Shown here piece by piece: positions 15,473-23,918 of a DNA stretch of 35,000 nucleotides (position 1 is its first letter; each line of letters opens with the position of its first letter). The DNA is taken from contig SCQV01000122.1 in the NCBI GenBank assembly GCA_004299085.1, positions 1 through 35,000 of the forward strand, read 5' to 3'. The position numbers and the translations under genes were made by a program. The notes under the pieces were generated by a model. That model was not told where the DNA came from, searched no databases, and worked only from the letters and a program-made list of their open reading frames with translations. The DNA comes from Chitinophagaceae bacterium (GTDB lineage Bacteria > Bacteroidota > Bacteroidia > Chitinophagales > Chitinophagaceae).

Positions 15473-17539
15473 TCAAGGTATATTTATTATCTCCCATTCC
15501 TCTCTATTAATACTTTGAAGATATTTATCAAATCTGTCTTTATGAATTGCAATACAAAGCAAATCAGTTGGTCGTGAAAAACCAACATAAGCCATTTTTG
15601 CGGATTGTTTAACTCTGTCACCGACGGTTGATTGTATTTGTGTTCCTAAAAATTGGTCTTTTAGTCGTTGCGATTCGTAAGATTTCGTATTTGCACCGTT
15701 TCCGTCTTTCTGAAAGTACGATTCCAAATACAATGTCGCACAATGTGTTTGTCCTTTTACTGCGTGAACGCTTGTAATTTCAATTTCAAGTCCATCTTCT
15801 TTGTAATGGTTGGTCGGTACTATAATCTCGGCATCTTCGGCAGGAATTTCGGCATTGTCAGTATTGACAAAATTTGAACTTGCGGAAATAGTTTTTTCAA
15901 ATAACTTAAGCAAAGTCGGAACGTATGCTTTTATTCCGTCCCAAACTCCATTTGCTTTTTCTTGGATTATTCCGATTGACCAATTGTAAAGGTTCAAATT
16001 AAGTTCGTCATATTTTTGAATGTCTTTTTCGTGAATAAAGTCAATTAGTTTTTTCTTTGTGTAAGGTCTGTCGTCTGCTGTATTGATGTTTTCTAAACGC
16101 AAAATTTTTAGAAAAGCGTTTAAAATGTTTTTCCGCAGAGGTTCTAATGTTTGCTTTTTCTCGTAATACAGCAAATAACTTTTTAAGTTGTCGTAGTCTT
16201 GTTTGGGTTTTCCTTTTTCTTTCTTGAAATCTTTGTGATAATCTTCTAAACGTAGTTTTGAAGCATCATTCCGACTTGTATTATCATCTTTCCATTCCGT
16301 ATTCCAACAAACAACTTTAATATCTTTAAATTCTTTTTTTGACGTCAACCTACCATTCGCTTTATACTCTTTTACAACTTTAGCAAAATAAGGAATGACG
16401 TTTGTAATAGTTGAATTTTCGAAAACTAAAATATGCGGTTTTATGTCGCATTCATTTTTCCCAACAATATCAAAGTTATTATCATTGTATAAAGCAAATC
16501 TTTTTACAACATCTGCGATTGGTTTGCTTAGCCTTTGGCTACCCGCTAAATTTAAAACGCTATCAGGATTTGTTCTTAATTGCCAAACTTCGTTTGTTTT
16601 TACACTGTTTGAAGAATGATAAATTGCTTGATTTCTGTCGCCAATTCGTTGAATTTTTGAAATGCTATTTCCGTCATCGTAAAAAATCTTTTCCAACAAA
16701 TTGTATTGATGTGTGTCCATATCTTGCATTTCATCCACAAAAACAAAAGGAAAACGTTTCTGTAAAAGTTCTTTTATTTGAGGAATCTTAAGAAGATAGC
16801 ATTCTCCAAAATGATATGCGTAATCGTATGAAATAATTCCTTTCTTCAGAACTTCAACGATTATCGTTTTAAGCCCAATGTATCTTTTGTTCGTTTGGGT
16901 TTTCAATAAAACATCATTGTCTCTGTTTTTTATTTCATCAGTAATAAAGTCATAATACAAGCCACGAACTTCTTTCTCTATATATTTAGTAACAAGTTGC
17001 TTTGTTAGATTTTTGTCTTTGTTCGCGTCTTTTTCAGCTCTTTTGATATGTCTTTTGTAAAATAATTTTGTTGGTTCGTCATAATCTTTTTTCCAAGCAA
17101 TTATATTGAACAGCCTTACTAATTCTTCTTCGTATCTGTCTTTATCAATCCAATTTAATTTTCTTTTGAAAACAAGATTGTAGATTGGAATAGCCAAAAA
17201 CTCATCAACAAAACTTTGTATTGTGCCAATAAAATTGGGATAAGAAAATAATCTCGGACAATGCTTTTGAATTTTTTCTTTTATCTCGTCAATGGCTGCG
17301 TTGGTATGCGACAAAACCAAAATACCCGAACCGTCAGCAAAAGGAAGTTTGCGTTCTAAAATAACCAACTTTGCAAGTAACGCTGTTGTTTTTCCGCTTC
17401 CGGGAACGGCTTGTAAATCTATGGTGTTGAAGTTGCGAATAAAATCTACACGTTCAGGGTCAAACGTTTTGCCCGCAGGTAAAAGCAACTGTTCGGCATA
17501 GGGAATATCATCATCTGTTATGTCAATTACCTGTGGCAT
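15473..17539 (-). CDS. gajB: Gabija protein GajB, UvrD/Rep-like helicase
   Basis: GajB is the superfamily 1 helicase-like ATPase that partners with the GajA nuclease. Walker A is AVPGSGKTT (44-52) and Walker B FVFVDEMQDMD (267-277). Motif III is IGDRNQAIY (299-307), and SQRLSKPIAD (about 334-343) follows. The late helicase motifs are ITSVHAVKGQTH (588-599) and MAYVGFSRPTDL (649-660). At 688 residues it is on the long side for GajB (typically nearer 500), with insertions in the 1B/2B-like regions. Its start overlaps the end of gajA by 17 bp. The AT-rich DNA differs from the mob genes. Confidence 0.88.
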   Translation of the reverse strand: MPQVIDITDDDIPYAEQLLLPAGKTFDPERVDFIRNFNTIDLQAVPGSGKTTALLAKLVILERKLPFADGSGILVLSHTNAAIDEIKEKIQKHCPRLFSYPNFIGTIQSFVDEFLAIPIYNLVFKRKLNWIDKDRYEEELVRLFNIIAWKKDYDEPTKLFYKRHIKRAEKDANKDKNLTKQLVTKYIEKEVRGLYYDFITDEIKNRDNDVLLKTQTNKRYIGLKTIIVEVLKKGIISYDYAYHFGECYLLKIPQIKELLQKRFPFVFVDEMQDMDTHQYNLLEKIFYDDGNSISKIQRIGDRNQAIYHSSNSVKTNEVWQLRTNPDSVLNLAGSQRLSKPIADVVKRFALYNDNNFDIVGKNECDIKPHILVFENSTITNVIPYFAKVVKEYKANGRLTSKKEFKDIKVVCWNTEWKDDNTSRNDASKLRLEDYHKDFKKEKGKPKQDYDNLKSYLLYYEKKQTLEPLRKNILNAFLKILRLENINTADDRPYTKKKLIDFIHEKDIQKYDELNLNLYNWSIGIIQEKANGVWDGIKAYVPTLLKLFEKTISASSNFVNTDNAEIPAEDAEIIVPTNHYKEDGLEIEITSVHAVKGQTHCATLYLESYFQKDGNGANTKSYESQRLKDQFLGTQIQSTVGDRVKQSAKMAYVGFSRPTDLLCIAIHKDRFDKYLQSINREEWEIINIP

Positions 17540-19292
17540 ATTTAATGGCTTTTACAAGGTAATTAACCGTGTCGTTGGTATCATCAATATTTATAATTGT
17601 GCGAACTTCTTTACTTAAATCTTCATCAATGGCATTTGCAATGTGATAAGCAATGTTCGTTTTTTTCAAAGTTTTGTTTATCAACTTTATTGCAAGAGCT
17701 TTTTCAAAATCTGTGTTCCAATCTGTATGTGTATGAAATGTTTTTGTCGCATTTTGCAACAGCGTTGTCAAACTTGTTGATTTGAATAGAGAATATTCCA
17801 AAGTCCAATTGGGTGCAGGAAAGTATTTTACATTTTCTTTCGATTGCTCGTTTATCTTTTTAATTCTTTCCTCTGTTTTTCCCTTAACTATTTCGGTATC
17901 TTGTTTTACAAAATCATCTCCGCTTTTTTCATATTCTCTAATGTCGGAATCAATAATTACAGCAACAGGAATGGTCATATTGGGTTCTTTTTCTCGCAAG
18001 TAAATATTTGCATAATGGTCAAAACCTGTGTGTCCGATATTCACAATAGAAACGCCTTTTTCGGTTAAGTTTATTCCGATTGCTTTTGCAATGCTTGGTA
18101 AAAGAATTTCTTCTGCCCAACCTTCCACTATAATAACGCCTTTAGCAAAAAACAAATTGGCTTTTGTGGTGTCCAAAAACTTTTCTAAAAATCTGTAATT
18201 ATCTTTTTTTAACTTGGTGTAAGTATCGCCCATAGGAAAAGCGTTTCCGTTGTTGCAAATTATCAAGTTCCTCAATTTGAGTTTGGAAGCCAAATTCGGG
18301 CTGTGCGTTGTAAGAATAAGTTGAATGTCTTTTTGTTTTTGAAGGGCTTCAATCACTTGCATTTGTGCTTGCGGGTGCAAGTGTGCTTCCAATTCTTCCA
18401 CCAAACCCAAACGCAAGCCAGTCCAATCTGATTTGGTTAAATGAAGCAATTCAGCAGCCATGAACAAACGGTTCAAGGTTCCTAGCCCCGGATTGGGTTC
18501 ATTTTTCAGAAACAGCGTTAGTTTTTCAAGAATGCTTTTGATGTCGTTCCCTGATGCTTCAAATTCGGTTTCATAATCTTTTCCATAAAAATTTTTAATG
18601 TAATTGTCAATTTTATCTTTTATCTGTTTGCCTTCTGTGTTCTTGGGCTGACCTGCATCATCAACTCCTTTGAAATAATTTTCCAATGCAGTTTTTAAAC
18701 CCGAAAATATATTTACCAAGCTGTTGTCTTTCTCTTTTCCTTTAAATGCTTCATCGCCCAAAAGAATTTGAGACAATCGTGAATTGCGTTTTGCAATCAA
18801 TTCATTTTCCGCATCACGCAAAGGTTTTAAGTAGGTTGCTTTAAAATATTCTTTAGTTTCTGCTGAAAGCATATATCCTTCTTCATCAACCCCCGCTTTT
18901 ACATCGGTCGGAATTATTTTATCTGCTTGGAGTTTTACATCGTAATTCAGTTTTAAAAATGGTTTTGCTTCTTCGCCTTTTCCATTCCAGCCTAACCATT
19001 CTGTAAAGTTTTTTGCTTCTTCGGGTTTTAAATCTTCAAAGGTTAGTTCAATGCGAAAACGACTTGAGTTGTTGTAAAAATCTTTTTCATCAACTCTGAT
19101 ATAATCGTAGCTGTGTGTTTTTAAAACTAATTTTATTGCATCAATAATTGCAGTTTTGCCCGAATCGTTTTCGCCAATAATTAGATTCAAACCTTTGGTT
19201 AGGTTTAAATCCAAATGCGGTTTTGCAAGGTCTATTTCTCCCGCTGTACCGAATTTTCTAAAATTCCAAAGTTTGATGTTTGATAGGTACAT
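17523..19292 (-). CDS. gajA: Gabija protein GajA, OLD-family ATPase-TOPRIM nuclease
   Basis: GajA senses nucleotide depletion and nicks DNA in the Gabija system. It opens MYLSNIKLWNFRKFG. Walker A GENDSGKT is at 40-47, LVEELEAHLHP (Walker B with D-loop) at 297-307, and the switch histidine in LTTHSPN at 327-333. The C-terminal TOPRIM has E390 in VEGWAEE and D448/D450 in IIDSDI. The 589 residues match full-length GajA. Immediately upstream a truncated paralogous N-terminus (19232-19741) runs 61 bp into this gene in another frame. Together with gajB this is an intact two-gene Gabija system. Confidence 0.9.
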   Translation of the reverse strand: MYLSNIKLWNFRKFGTAGEIDLAKPHLDLNLTKGLNLIIGENDSGKTAIIDAIKLVLKTHSYDYIRVDEKDFYNNSSRFRIELTFEDLKPEEAKNFTEWLGWNGKGEEAKPFLKLNYDVKLQADKIIPTDVKAGVDEEGYMLSAETKEYFKATYLKPLRDAENELIAKRNSRLSQILLGDEAFKGKEKDNSLVNIFSGLKTALENYFKGVDDAGQPKNTEGKQIKDKIDNYIKNFYGKDYETEFEASGNDIKSILEKLTLFLKNEPNPGLGTLNRLFMAAELLHLTKSDWTGLRLGLVEELEAHLHPQAQMQVIEALQKQKDIQLILTTHSPNLASKLKLRNLIICNNGNAFPMGDTYTKLKKDNYRFLEKFLDTTKANLFFAKGVIIVEGWAEEILLPSIAKAIGINLTEKGVSIVNIGHTGFDHYANIYLREKEPNMTIPVAVIIDSDIREYEKSGDDFVKQDTEIVKGKTEERIKKINEQSKENVKYFPAPNWTLEYSLFKSTSLTTLLQNATKTFHTHTDWNTDFEKALAIKLINKTLKKTNIAYHIANAIDEDLSKEVRTIINIDDTNDTVNYLVKAIKYATGN

Positions 19293-19741
19293 AATTGTTG
19301 TGGTTGGAATGCTCCCAAATAGTCATGAATGAAATATTGGAAAGTTGCACTGTCAGCCCGTTGCCCTTCAACTTCACCTGTGAAGTAGTTGGACAGGACT
19401 TTTTGTTTTTCTTTTTTGTAGGAAATAGTAATTCTTGCAAAATCCTTTTCTTCCGTTTCTCCTAAAACTAAATATTCGTAAAATGCCCCTTTCTGGTCAA
19501 TAGTGAGGTTTCTAAATTCGTATGAAATGGTAATGACAGATTCGCCCAAATAAAAATCATCAACAGTTACATACAATTCCTTTTGTAGATTACCCAAATT
19601 ATAAAATAATCGTATTGCATCAATAAGAGCAGTTTTGCCACTACCGTTTTCGCCAATTATTATATTGATGTCTTTGTTGAAATTTACTTTTAGATTTTTA
19701 TTTCCTTTATAATTCTGTATATGAATTAATGATAAATACAT
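19232..19741 (-). pseudogene. Truncated OLD-type ATPase remnant upstream of gajA
   Basis: A 169-codon frame beginning MYLSLIHIQNYKGNK, like the start of GajA, with Walker A GENGSGKT at about residues 33-40. No Walker B, H-loop or TOPRIM follows. After about residue 149 the protein is the GajA start region read out of frame (CTYQTSNFGILE). The junction therefore sits at the gajA ATG: the body of an OLD/GajA paralog has been lost and an intact gajA lies where it was. It may still be translated and could supply the gajA promoter and leader. A functional short protein is unlikely. Confidence 0.75.
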
Positions 19742-19850
19742 TGTCGAAATCTTTTTTGTCCGTAATTAGGAGTTATTTACATTTTGTCAAACAGTTCTTT
19801 TTTACCAGTTTATAAGCAACATTGTGGTCATACACTTCATCAGGGCGGAT

Positions 19851-20564
19851 TTAACCAACAATATCTCCTACGAAATACTCATCTTGTAATTTCAGTTCCA
19901 TATTTTGTATAAATTCCTTTTGTGAAGGAACACTCCCGACACTAAACTTCATATGCTTCCGATAACAATTATGCATAACCTCTATATCCAGCTTGCTCTT
20001 AGTAAATGCCTGATACAAATCATATAAATCACGTCCCTTACGACGCTGGAATAAAGCACGGATTTTTGTCCCAAGTAATTCTTCCACCGTATATGTAGTT
20101 AGAGAACACGAGCCTTCAAACCAATTTGATTGTACCCTAAAATCTTTCTTTTCCCAGCCCGACTCTGCAAAATGCTCCCGGCAATTTATTTCAATCTTTA
20201 AACGCAAGGGCACAATCGGAGCTATTTCAGATTCAAACCTGAATTTCATCGTAGCCATCATATCGCCAACCTCTACTCTTGCTTTTCCTAAGAAATCAAG
20301 CACTATTCTAAGCCTGTCCAATACTTCTCCAATCGGTTCTGCTTTCATTTGAACCAAATCTATATCTTCACTATAACGGGATTGAGGATGAATATACAGT
20401 TTATGCAATGCAGTACCTCCACGAAATGCTAAATGCTTGGCCAGATAATCGTCATTAAATATCTGCACTAATGCACGACAAATTATCAGGTCTTGTTCTA
20501 CCTGTTCATTTGTTTGCCATGCAACCGTATTACTCCATTCGATTATGTCGCATTGTGGTATCAT
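19851..20564 (-). pseudogene. abiEii: AbiEii-type toxin (module 2) with premature TAA
   Basis: A nucleotidyltransferase toxin of another AbiEii subfamily than module 1: LAFRGGTALHKLYIHPQSRYSEDIDLVQM (about residues 40-68) holds the GG(T/S) and DxD elements. The C-terminal half has RRKGRDLYDLY, typical of DUF1814. Translation ends at residue 237 with a TAA at 19851-19853. Reading on in frame gives IRPDEVYDHNVAYKLVKKN and a stop at 19773, exactly how the family's last helix looks. I infer a nonsense mutation that removes about 25 residues. The shortened toxin may or may not be active. ATGA overlap couples it to the antitoxin. Confidence 0.78.
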
Positions 20565-21397
20565 CCGTCAATTTCAATTTCTGTGTTCACTATTACTTTC
20601 CATCGTTCATCTGCCGGAAAGCCTTTTTTTGCTGCTGCTGTTTTTAAAGGAATACGGAAAAAATCAAGTCCAGCCTTTTGACTTACTTCATAAAGATGTT
20701 TGCCAATATCTTGCTTTAATATTACATCCAACAAGAACCCCAATCGTTGAATAGCTGTAACAGGCATTGTTTGTAAAAAAGATTCTGTAATCTGTTCCGG
20801 CTTTATGGCTTCTGTTAGTTCATTTAAAACAGTAGCAACCCTGTCAAGCCCACCAACCCGCTTATCAAACTGTACCAAATCTATTGCCGTTAAAGCAGGA
20901 TTAGAAATATTGATAAAACCCGTTTCCGTTTTTCTTTTTTCCAAATACGGTTCAGGGATTTCCTTTTTACTGATGTAATTTATTTTGATACCTTTTTTAC
21001 CAGTTGGTCGCAGTACGGGAAAATTAGTAACTACAAAATATTCCTGCGGTTGCTGATGTGCTGCACCGTGAAATGCAGCAGCATTTAATAAACTGACGTA
21101 GTAACGTCTTTTCAAAAATTTCATTAGGCCATCAATGAATAACGATGGGGGTAGAACTCCTCTGGAAGCATATTGCGGGGTAATGATTAAATAATATCCT
21201 TTATGTATAGATATTATCTTTCCTTTCCCTGCAAGCCTCGTTAATTTCAATTTCATGGCAGCTTCGGTATCATTGGCAAAGGTATTCCTTACCTCATTGA
21301 GGCTAAATGAATGCCTTCCCTTTGACGCGAGGCTTTCTACCCATTGTCCTATCGATATATTGGCATCCAAAGAGTAAGTTTTTGCGAAAGGTATCAA
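20561..21397 (-). CDS. abiEi: AbiEi-type antitoxin / regulator (module 2)
   Basis: The N-terminal winged helix is clear: ISIGQWVESLASKGRHSFSL then AAMKLKLTRLAGKGKIISIHKGYYLI (to about residue 71). It is followed by the PPSLFIDGLMKFLKRRYYVSLLNAAAFHGAA phrase of AbiEi proteins and LDRVATVLNELTE (about 174-186). There is no ATG before residue 48 and a stop lies directly upstream, so the start must be a TTG, most simply the one at 21397. That TTG sits inside a 19-bp inverted repeat (21379-21419), the likely autoregulatory site. It overlaps its toxin gene by 4 bp and diverges from rloA. Confidence 0.85.
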   Translation of the reverse strand: MIPFAKTYSLDANISIGQWVESLASKGRHSFSLNEVRNTFANDTEAAMKLKLTRLAGKGKIISIHKGYYLIITPQYASRGVLPPSLFIDGLMKFLKRRYYVSLLNAAAFHGAAHQQPQEYFVVTNFPVLRPTGKKGIKINYISKKEIPEPYLEKRKTETGFINISNPALTAIDLVQFDKRVGGLDRVATVLNELTEAIKPEQITESFLQTMPVTAIQRLGFLLDVILKQDIGKHLYEVSQKAGLDFFRIPLKTAAAKKGFPADERWKVIVNTEIEIDG

Positions 21398-21419
21398 TTA
21401 TTGATAACTTTTGCAAAAA
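21379..21419 (-). promoter_or_regulatory. Candidate AbiEi operator overlapping the start of module 2
   Basis: The arms TTTTTGCGAAAGGTATCAA (21379-21397) and TTGATAACTTTTGCAAAAA (21401-21419) are inverted repeats with two mismatches and a 3-nt centre. The left arm includes the TTG start codon and the first six codons. A bound antitoxin could therefore block both transcription and access to the start. Confidence 0.65.
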
Positions 21420-21707
21420 AACGCTTCTCAAACTATGATATGGACCAAGGTTAATACAAGCGATTACTATAACCCCTAATAATGTGGTTCTTTCTGCTGA
21501 CAGCTTTTGATATCAAAAAATTACGCAAAAAACTCTGTCTATCATAGTTGTTGGAAATTATTATCAGCTTAGTATGAATAAATATCGGGGCGAATTAGGA
21601 TGCCTTTTGTCACTAATAGTAATAGGATAACAAAAAATGAGAAAATTTCTCACTTTATCCATAAAAATAGTATCTTTGTCTTGAATTTTATAAAAAGAGG
21701 AACAACT
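21398..21707. other. Divergent control region between abiE-2 and rloAB
   Basis: About 310 non-coding bases. They hold the right arm of the abiE-2 operator, a weak minus-strand -7-like ATAGTTTG (21429-21436), the rloA dyad (21638-21652) and the rloA -7 box (21671-21678). An in-frame ATG at 21600 would extend RloA by 36 unlikely residues across the promoter, so it is not used. Confidence 0.55.
21638..21678 (+). promoter_or_regulatory. rloAB promoter with an overlapping dyad
   Basis: TATCTTTG (21671-21678) is a perfect TAnnTTTG -7 box 29 bases ahead of the rloA ATG. Where a -33 element would lie there is instead a perfect dyad TGAGAAA-A-TTTCTCA (21638-21652). A repressor could sit on the promoter there. 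Confidence 0.6.
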
Positions 21708-23006
21708 ATGCTATTGGAATTTACTACTGGTAATTTTCTTTCGTTTAAAGAAAAGAATACGCTGAGCATGTACGCCACAGCCGTAAAAGAATTTTCCGAT
21801 ACCAATGTGGTCGAAATAGAACATTACCGGATTTTAAAAGGCGCCGTTATTTATGGAGCCAACTCAAGCGGCAAGAGTAATCTTATCCGGTCAATGTCCA
21901 CCATGTGTAGGTTGGTATTGCAATCATTTGAACAATCATCTACTGCAGAATTGAACATTACTCCATTTCTACTAAATACTGGTAGTGAACAAAAACCATC
22001 CTTCTTTGAAGTGCTGTTTTTAATAAATGGTGCCAGGTATCGTTACGGTTTTGAAGTAGATAATTTTTCGATTAAATCGGAATGGTTATTTGAAGCAAAG
22101 AAACAGACAGAAAAACCTCTATTTGTAAGAGAAAATGATGGTATTGAGGTAATGAAGTCTTTTCCCGAAGGAAAAGACTTGGAAGAAAAAACAAGAAATA
22201 ACGCTTTATTTCTTGCCGTTGTTGACCAGTTCAATGGAAAAACAGCCAAAGCAATCATGAACTGGTTTGATAATTTTGTTACCATTTCCGGGTTAAGTCA
22301 TGAACGTTATACCGGTGTTACTTTTTCCTTATTGGAAAATGAAGAAACCAAACCTGCCTTACAGGAATTTTTCAATAACGCTGATCTCGGCTTTGACTCA
22401 GTAAAGTTGAATAAGAAAGAGTTTGACGCAGCACGGCTGCCGAAAGATATGCCCGAATCTATCATGCAGGAAATCAGCACCAAACTGCAAGGGCAAACAA
22501 TGGTAGATGCTATCACTTTACACAAAAAATATAACGATAAAAATAAAATCGTGGGTACTATTGAGTTTAATATGGATAGTCAGGAATCTGCCGGTACGAA
22601 TAAAGTGTTTAATATGTCGGGGCCTGTTTTTGACGTATTGCATGATGGTGGTTTTTTGGTGGTAGATGAACTGGACGCAAGCCTGCACCCATTACTTACA
22701 CTGGCTATTACCAAGTTGTTCAACTCAAAAGAACATAATCCTAAAAATGCCCAATTAATTTTTGCTACACACGATACCAATCTGTTGTCTTATGGTAACT
22801 ATCGCAGAGACCAGATTTATTTTGTAGAAAAGGATAAGTATGGTGCTTCTGATTTGTATTCATTAGTGGAGTACAAAGAAGAGGGCGCAACCAAAGCAGT
22901 GCGCAAAGACCGCTCTTTTGAGAAAGACTATATTCAGGGCAGATATGGGGCTATTCCGTTTATTGGTAATCTCTCAAATATTATTCAGGGATGGCAAGAA
23001 AAGTAA
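21708..23006 (+). CDS. rloA: RloA-like AAA (AAA_21) ATPase, first subunit of an RloAB/AbiL-type system
   Basis: An OLD-like ATPase lacking its own nuclease domain. It begins MLLEFTTGNFLSFKEKNTL, the usual start of COG1106 ATPases; GAGGA just upstream and a promoter box at 21671 support the ATG at 21708. Walker A is GANSSGKS (50-57), Walker B with D-loop LVVDELDASLHP (317-328), and the switch histidine FATHDTN (352-358). The C-terminal DRSFEKDYIQGRYGAIPFIGN is the family signature. The 432 residues are normal. It overlaps rloB by 16 bp. Related pairs (AbiLi-AbiLii, RloA-RloB) are abortive-infection or defence modules. Confidence 0.88.
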   Translation: MLLEFTTGNFLSFKEKNTLSMYATAVKEFSDTNVVEIEHYRILKGAVIYGANSSGKSNLIRSMSTMCRLVLQSFEQSSTAELNITPFLLNTGSEQKPSFFEVLFLINGARYRYGFEVDNFSIKSEWLFEAKKQTEKPLFVRENDGIEVMKSFPEGKDLEEKTRNNALFLAVVDQFNGKTAKAIMNWFDNFVTISGLSHERYTGVTFSLLENEETKPALQEFFNNADLGFDSVKLNKKEFDAARLPKDMPESIMQEISTKLQGQTMVDAITLHKKYNDKNKIVGTIEFNMDSQESAGTNKVFNMSGPVFDVLHDGGFLVVDELDASLHPLLTLAITKLFNSKEHNPKNAQLIFATHDTNLLSYGNYRRDQIYFVEKDKYGASDLYSLVEYKEEGATKAVRKDRSFEKDYIQGRYGAIPFIGNLSNIIQGWQEK

Positions 23007-23683
23007 AGATTCCCAATGAACGGTTGAAGCGATATGCAAGAGAGGAGCATAAACGAAAGCAGGACATACGGGCTAAGCGTGTGTATTATCTTATTGTTTG
23101 CGAAGGTGAAGAAACCGAACCCAACTATTTTGAAGGATTGAAACAAGATTTGCCCAAAGGTGTGCTTACGGCTTATCAGATAGACGTTGAAGGTACTGGG
23201 CGCAACACACAATCTTTGGTTGACGAAGCTATAAGATTAAAAACTGTTTACGAGAAAGATACCGGAAGACCAATAGACAGGCTTTGGGTAGTGTTTGACA
23301 GGGATAGTTTTGCAGCCAATGATTTCAATAATGCCATTCTTCGTTGTGAAAGTACACAGCCTGTTATTGGTTGTGCATGGAGCAATGAAGCATTTGAATT
23401 ATGGTATCTATTGCACTTTCATTATTATCAGAATGCAATGAACCGGCAACAATATCAGGATTTAATTGATCAAAATTTGCGACCTTTTTTGGGAGATAGT
23501 TATCATTATGAAAAGAACAGTACAATCATGTATGATTTACTGAAAGAGTATGGAAGCATTGACGATGCTATCCGAAATGCTAAACGGCTTTCTGAAACTT
23601 ATGATGAAAGGCAGGATTATGCGGAACATAATCCGTGTACAATGGTTTGGAGGTTGGTGGAGGGATTAATGGAATTGAAATAA
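22991..23683 (+). CDS. rloB: RloB-like TOPRIM-fold protein
   Basis: RloB (AbiLii-like) is the presumed nuclease partner of the RloA ATPase, the two together resembling a split OLD nuclease. The TOPRIM-like acidic residues are E38/E40 in VCEGEETEPNYF and D103/D105 in VVFDRDSF. The middle phrase GCAWSNEAFELWYLLHFHYY (about 127-146) and the C-terminal HNPCTMVWRLVEGL are family features. The N-terminus is very basic. At 230 residues it is full length. A decayed second rloB 3' end lies at 27214-27342 just before qatA. Confidence 0.87.
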   Translation: MARKVKIPNERLKRYAREEHKRKQDIRAKRVYYLIVCEGEETEPNYFEGLKQDLPKGVLTAYQIDVEGTGRNTQSLVDEAIRLKTVYEKDTGRPIDRLWVVFDRDSFAANDFNNAILRCESTQPVIGCAWSNEAFELWYLLHFHYYQNAMNRQQYQDLIDQNLRPFLGDSYHYEKNSTIMYDLLKEYGSIDDAIRNAKRLSETYDERQDYAEHNPCTMVWRLVEGLMELK

Positions 23684-23918
23684 TATTATGTATATATCGA
23701 AATTGTCGATATTGATAGACGAAAATTTACCTCGAAATATTAGGTTTTATGAACTTGATTTTAAAAGGTTTTGTTCAATTAGGAAGATTACTGGATTCTT
23801 ATTCAGATTGAATGCTCAAAACTTGAACTTAGTTGAAAACTATAGTTATGAACATAAAGATGAATTACAATAATCAAAAATTACCGACTACACTTATTGT
23901 ATATATAAATATGAGTAT
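23684..23918. other. Intergenic region between rloB and the KAP gene
   Basis: About 235 AT-rich bases. A 61-codon frame (23688-23873) is present but does not look like a known protein, although its start ILIDENLP faintly recalls DUF5615 toxins. ATATCGA/TCGATAT (23694-23712) is a perfect inverted repeat with a 5-nt centre and could be an operator. No good TAnnTTTG box is visible. Confidence 0.45.

Noticed and set aside
21600-21707. In-frame ATG giving RloA 36 more residues
   Set aside because: The extension crosses a perfect -7 box and a dyad and lacks family similarity; the ATG at 21708 has GAGGA and the normal N-terminus.
23688-23873. 61-codon frame between rloB and the KAP gene, with a faint DUF5615-like start
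   Set aside because: Only about eight residues resemble the family; the remainder does not, and it overlaps a possible operator.
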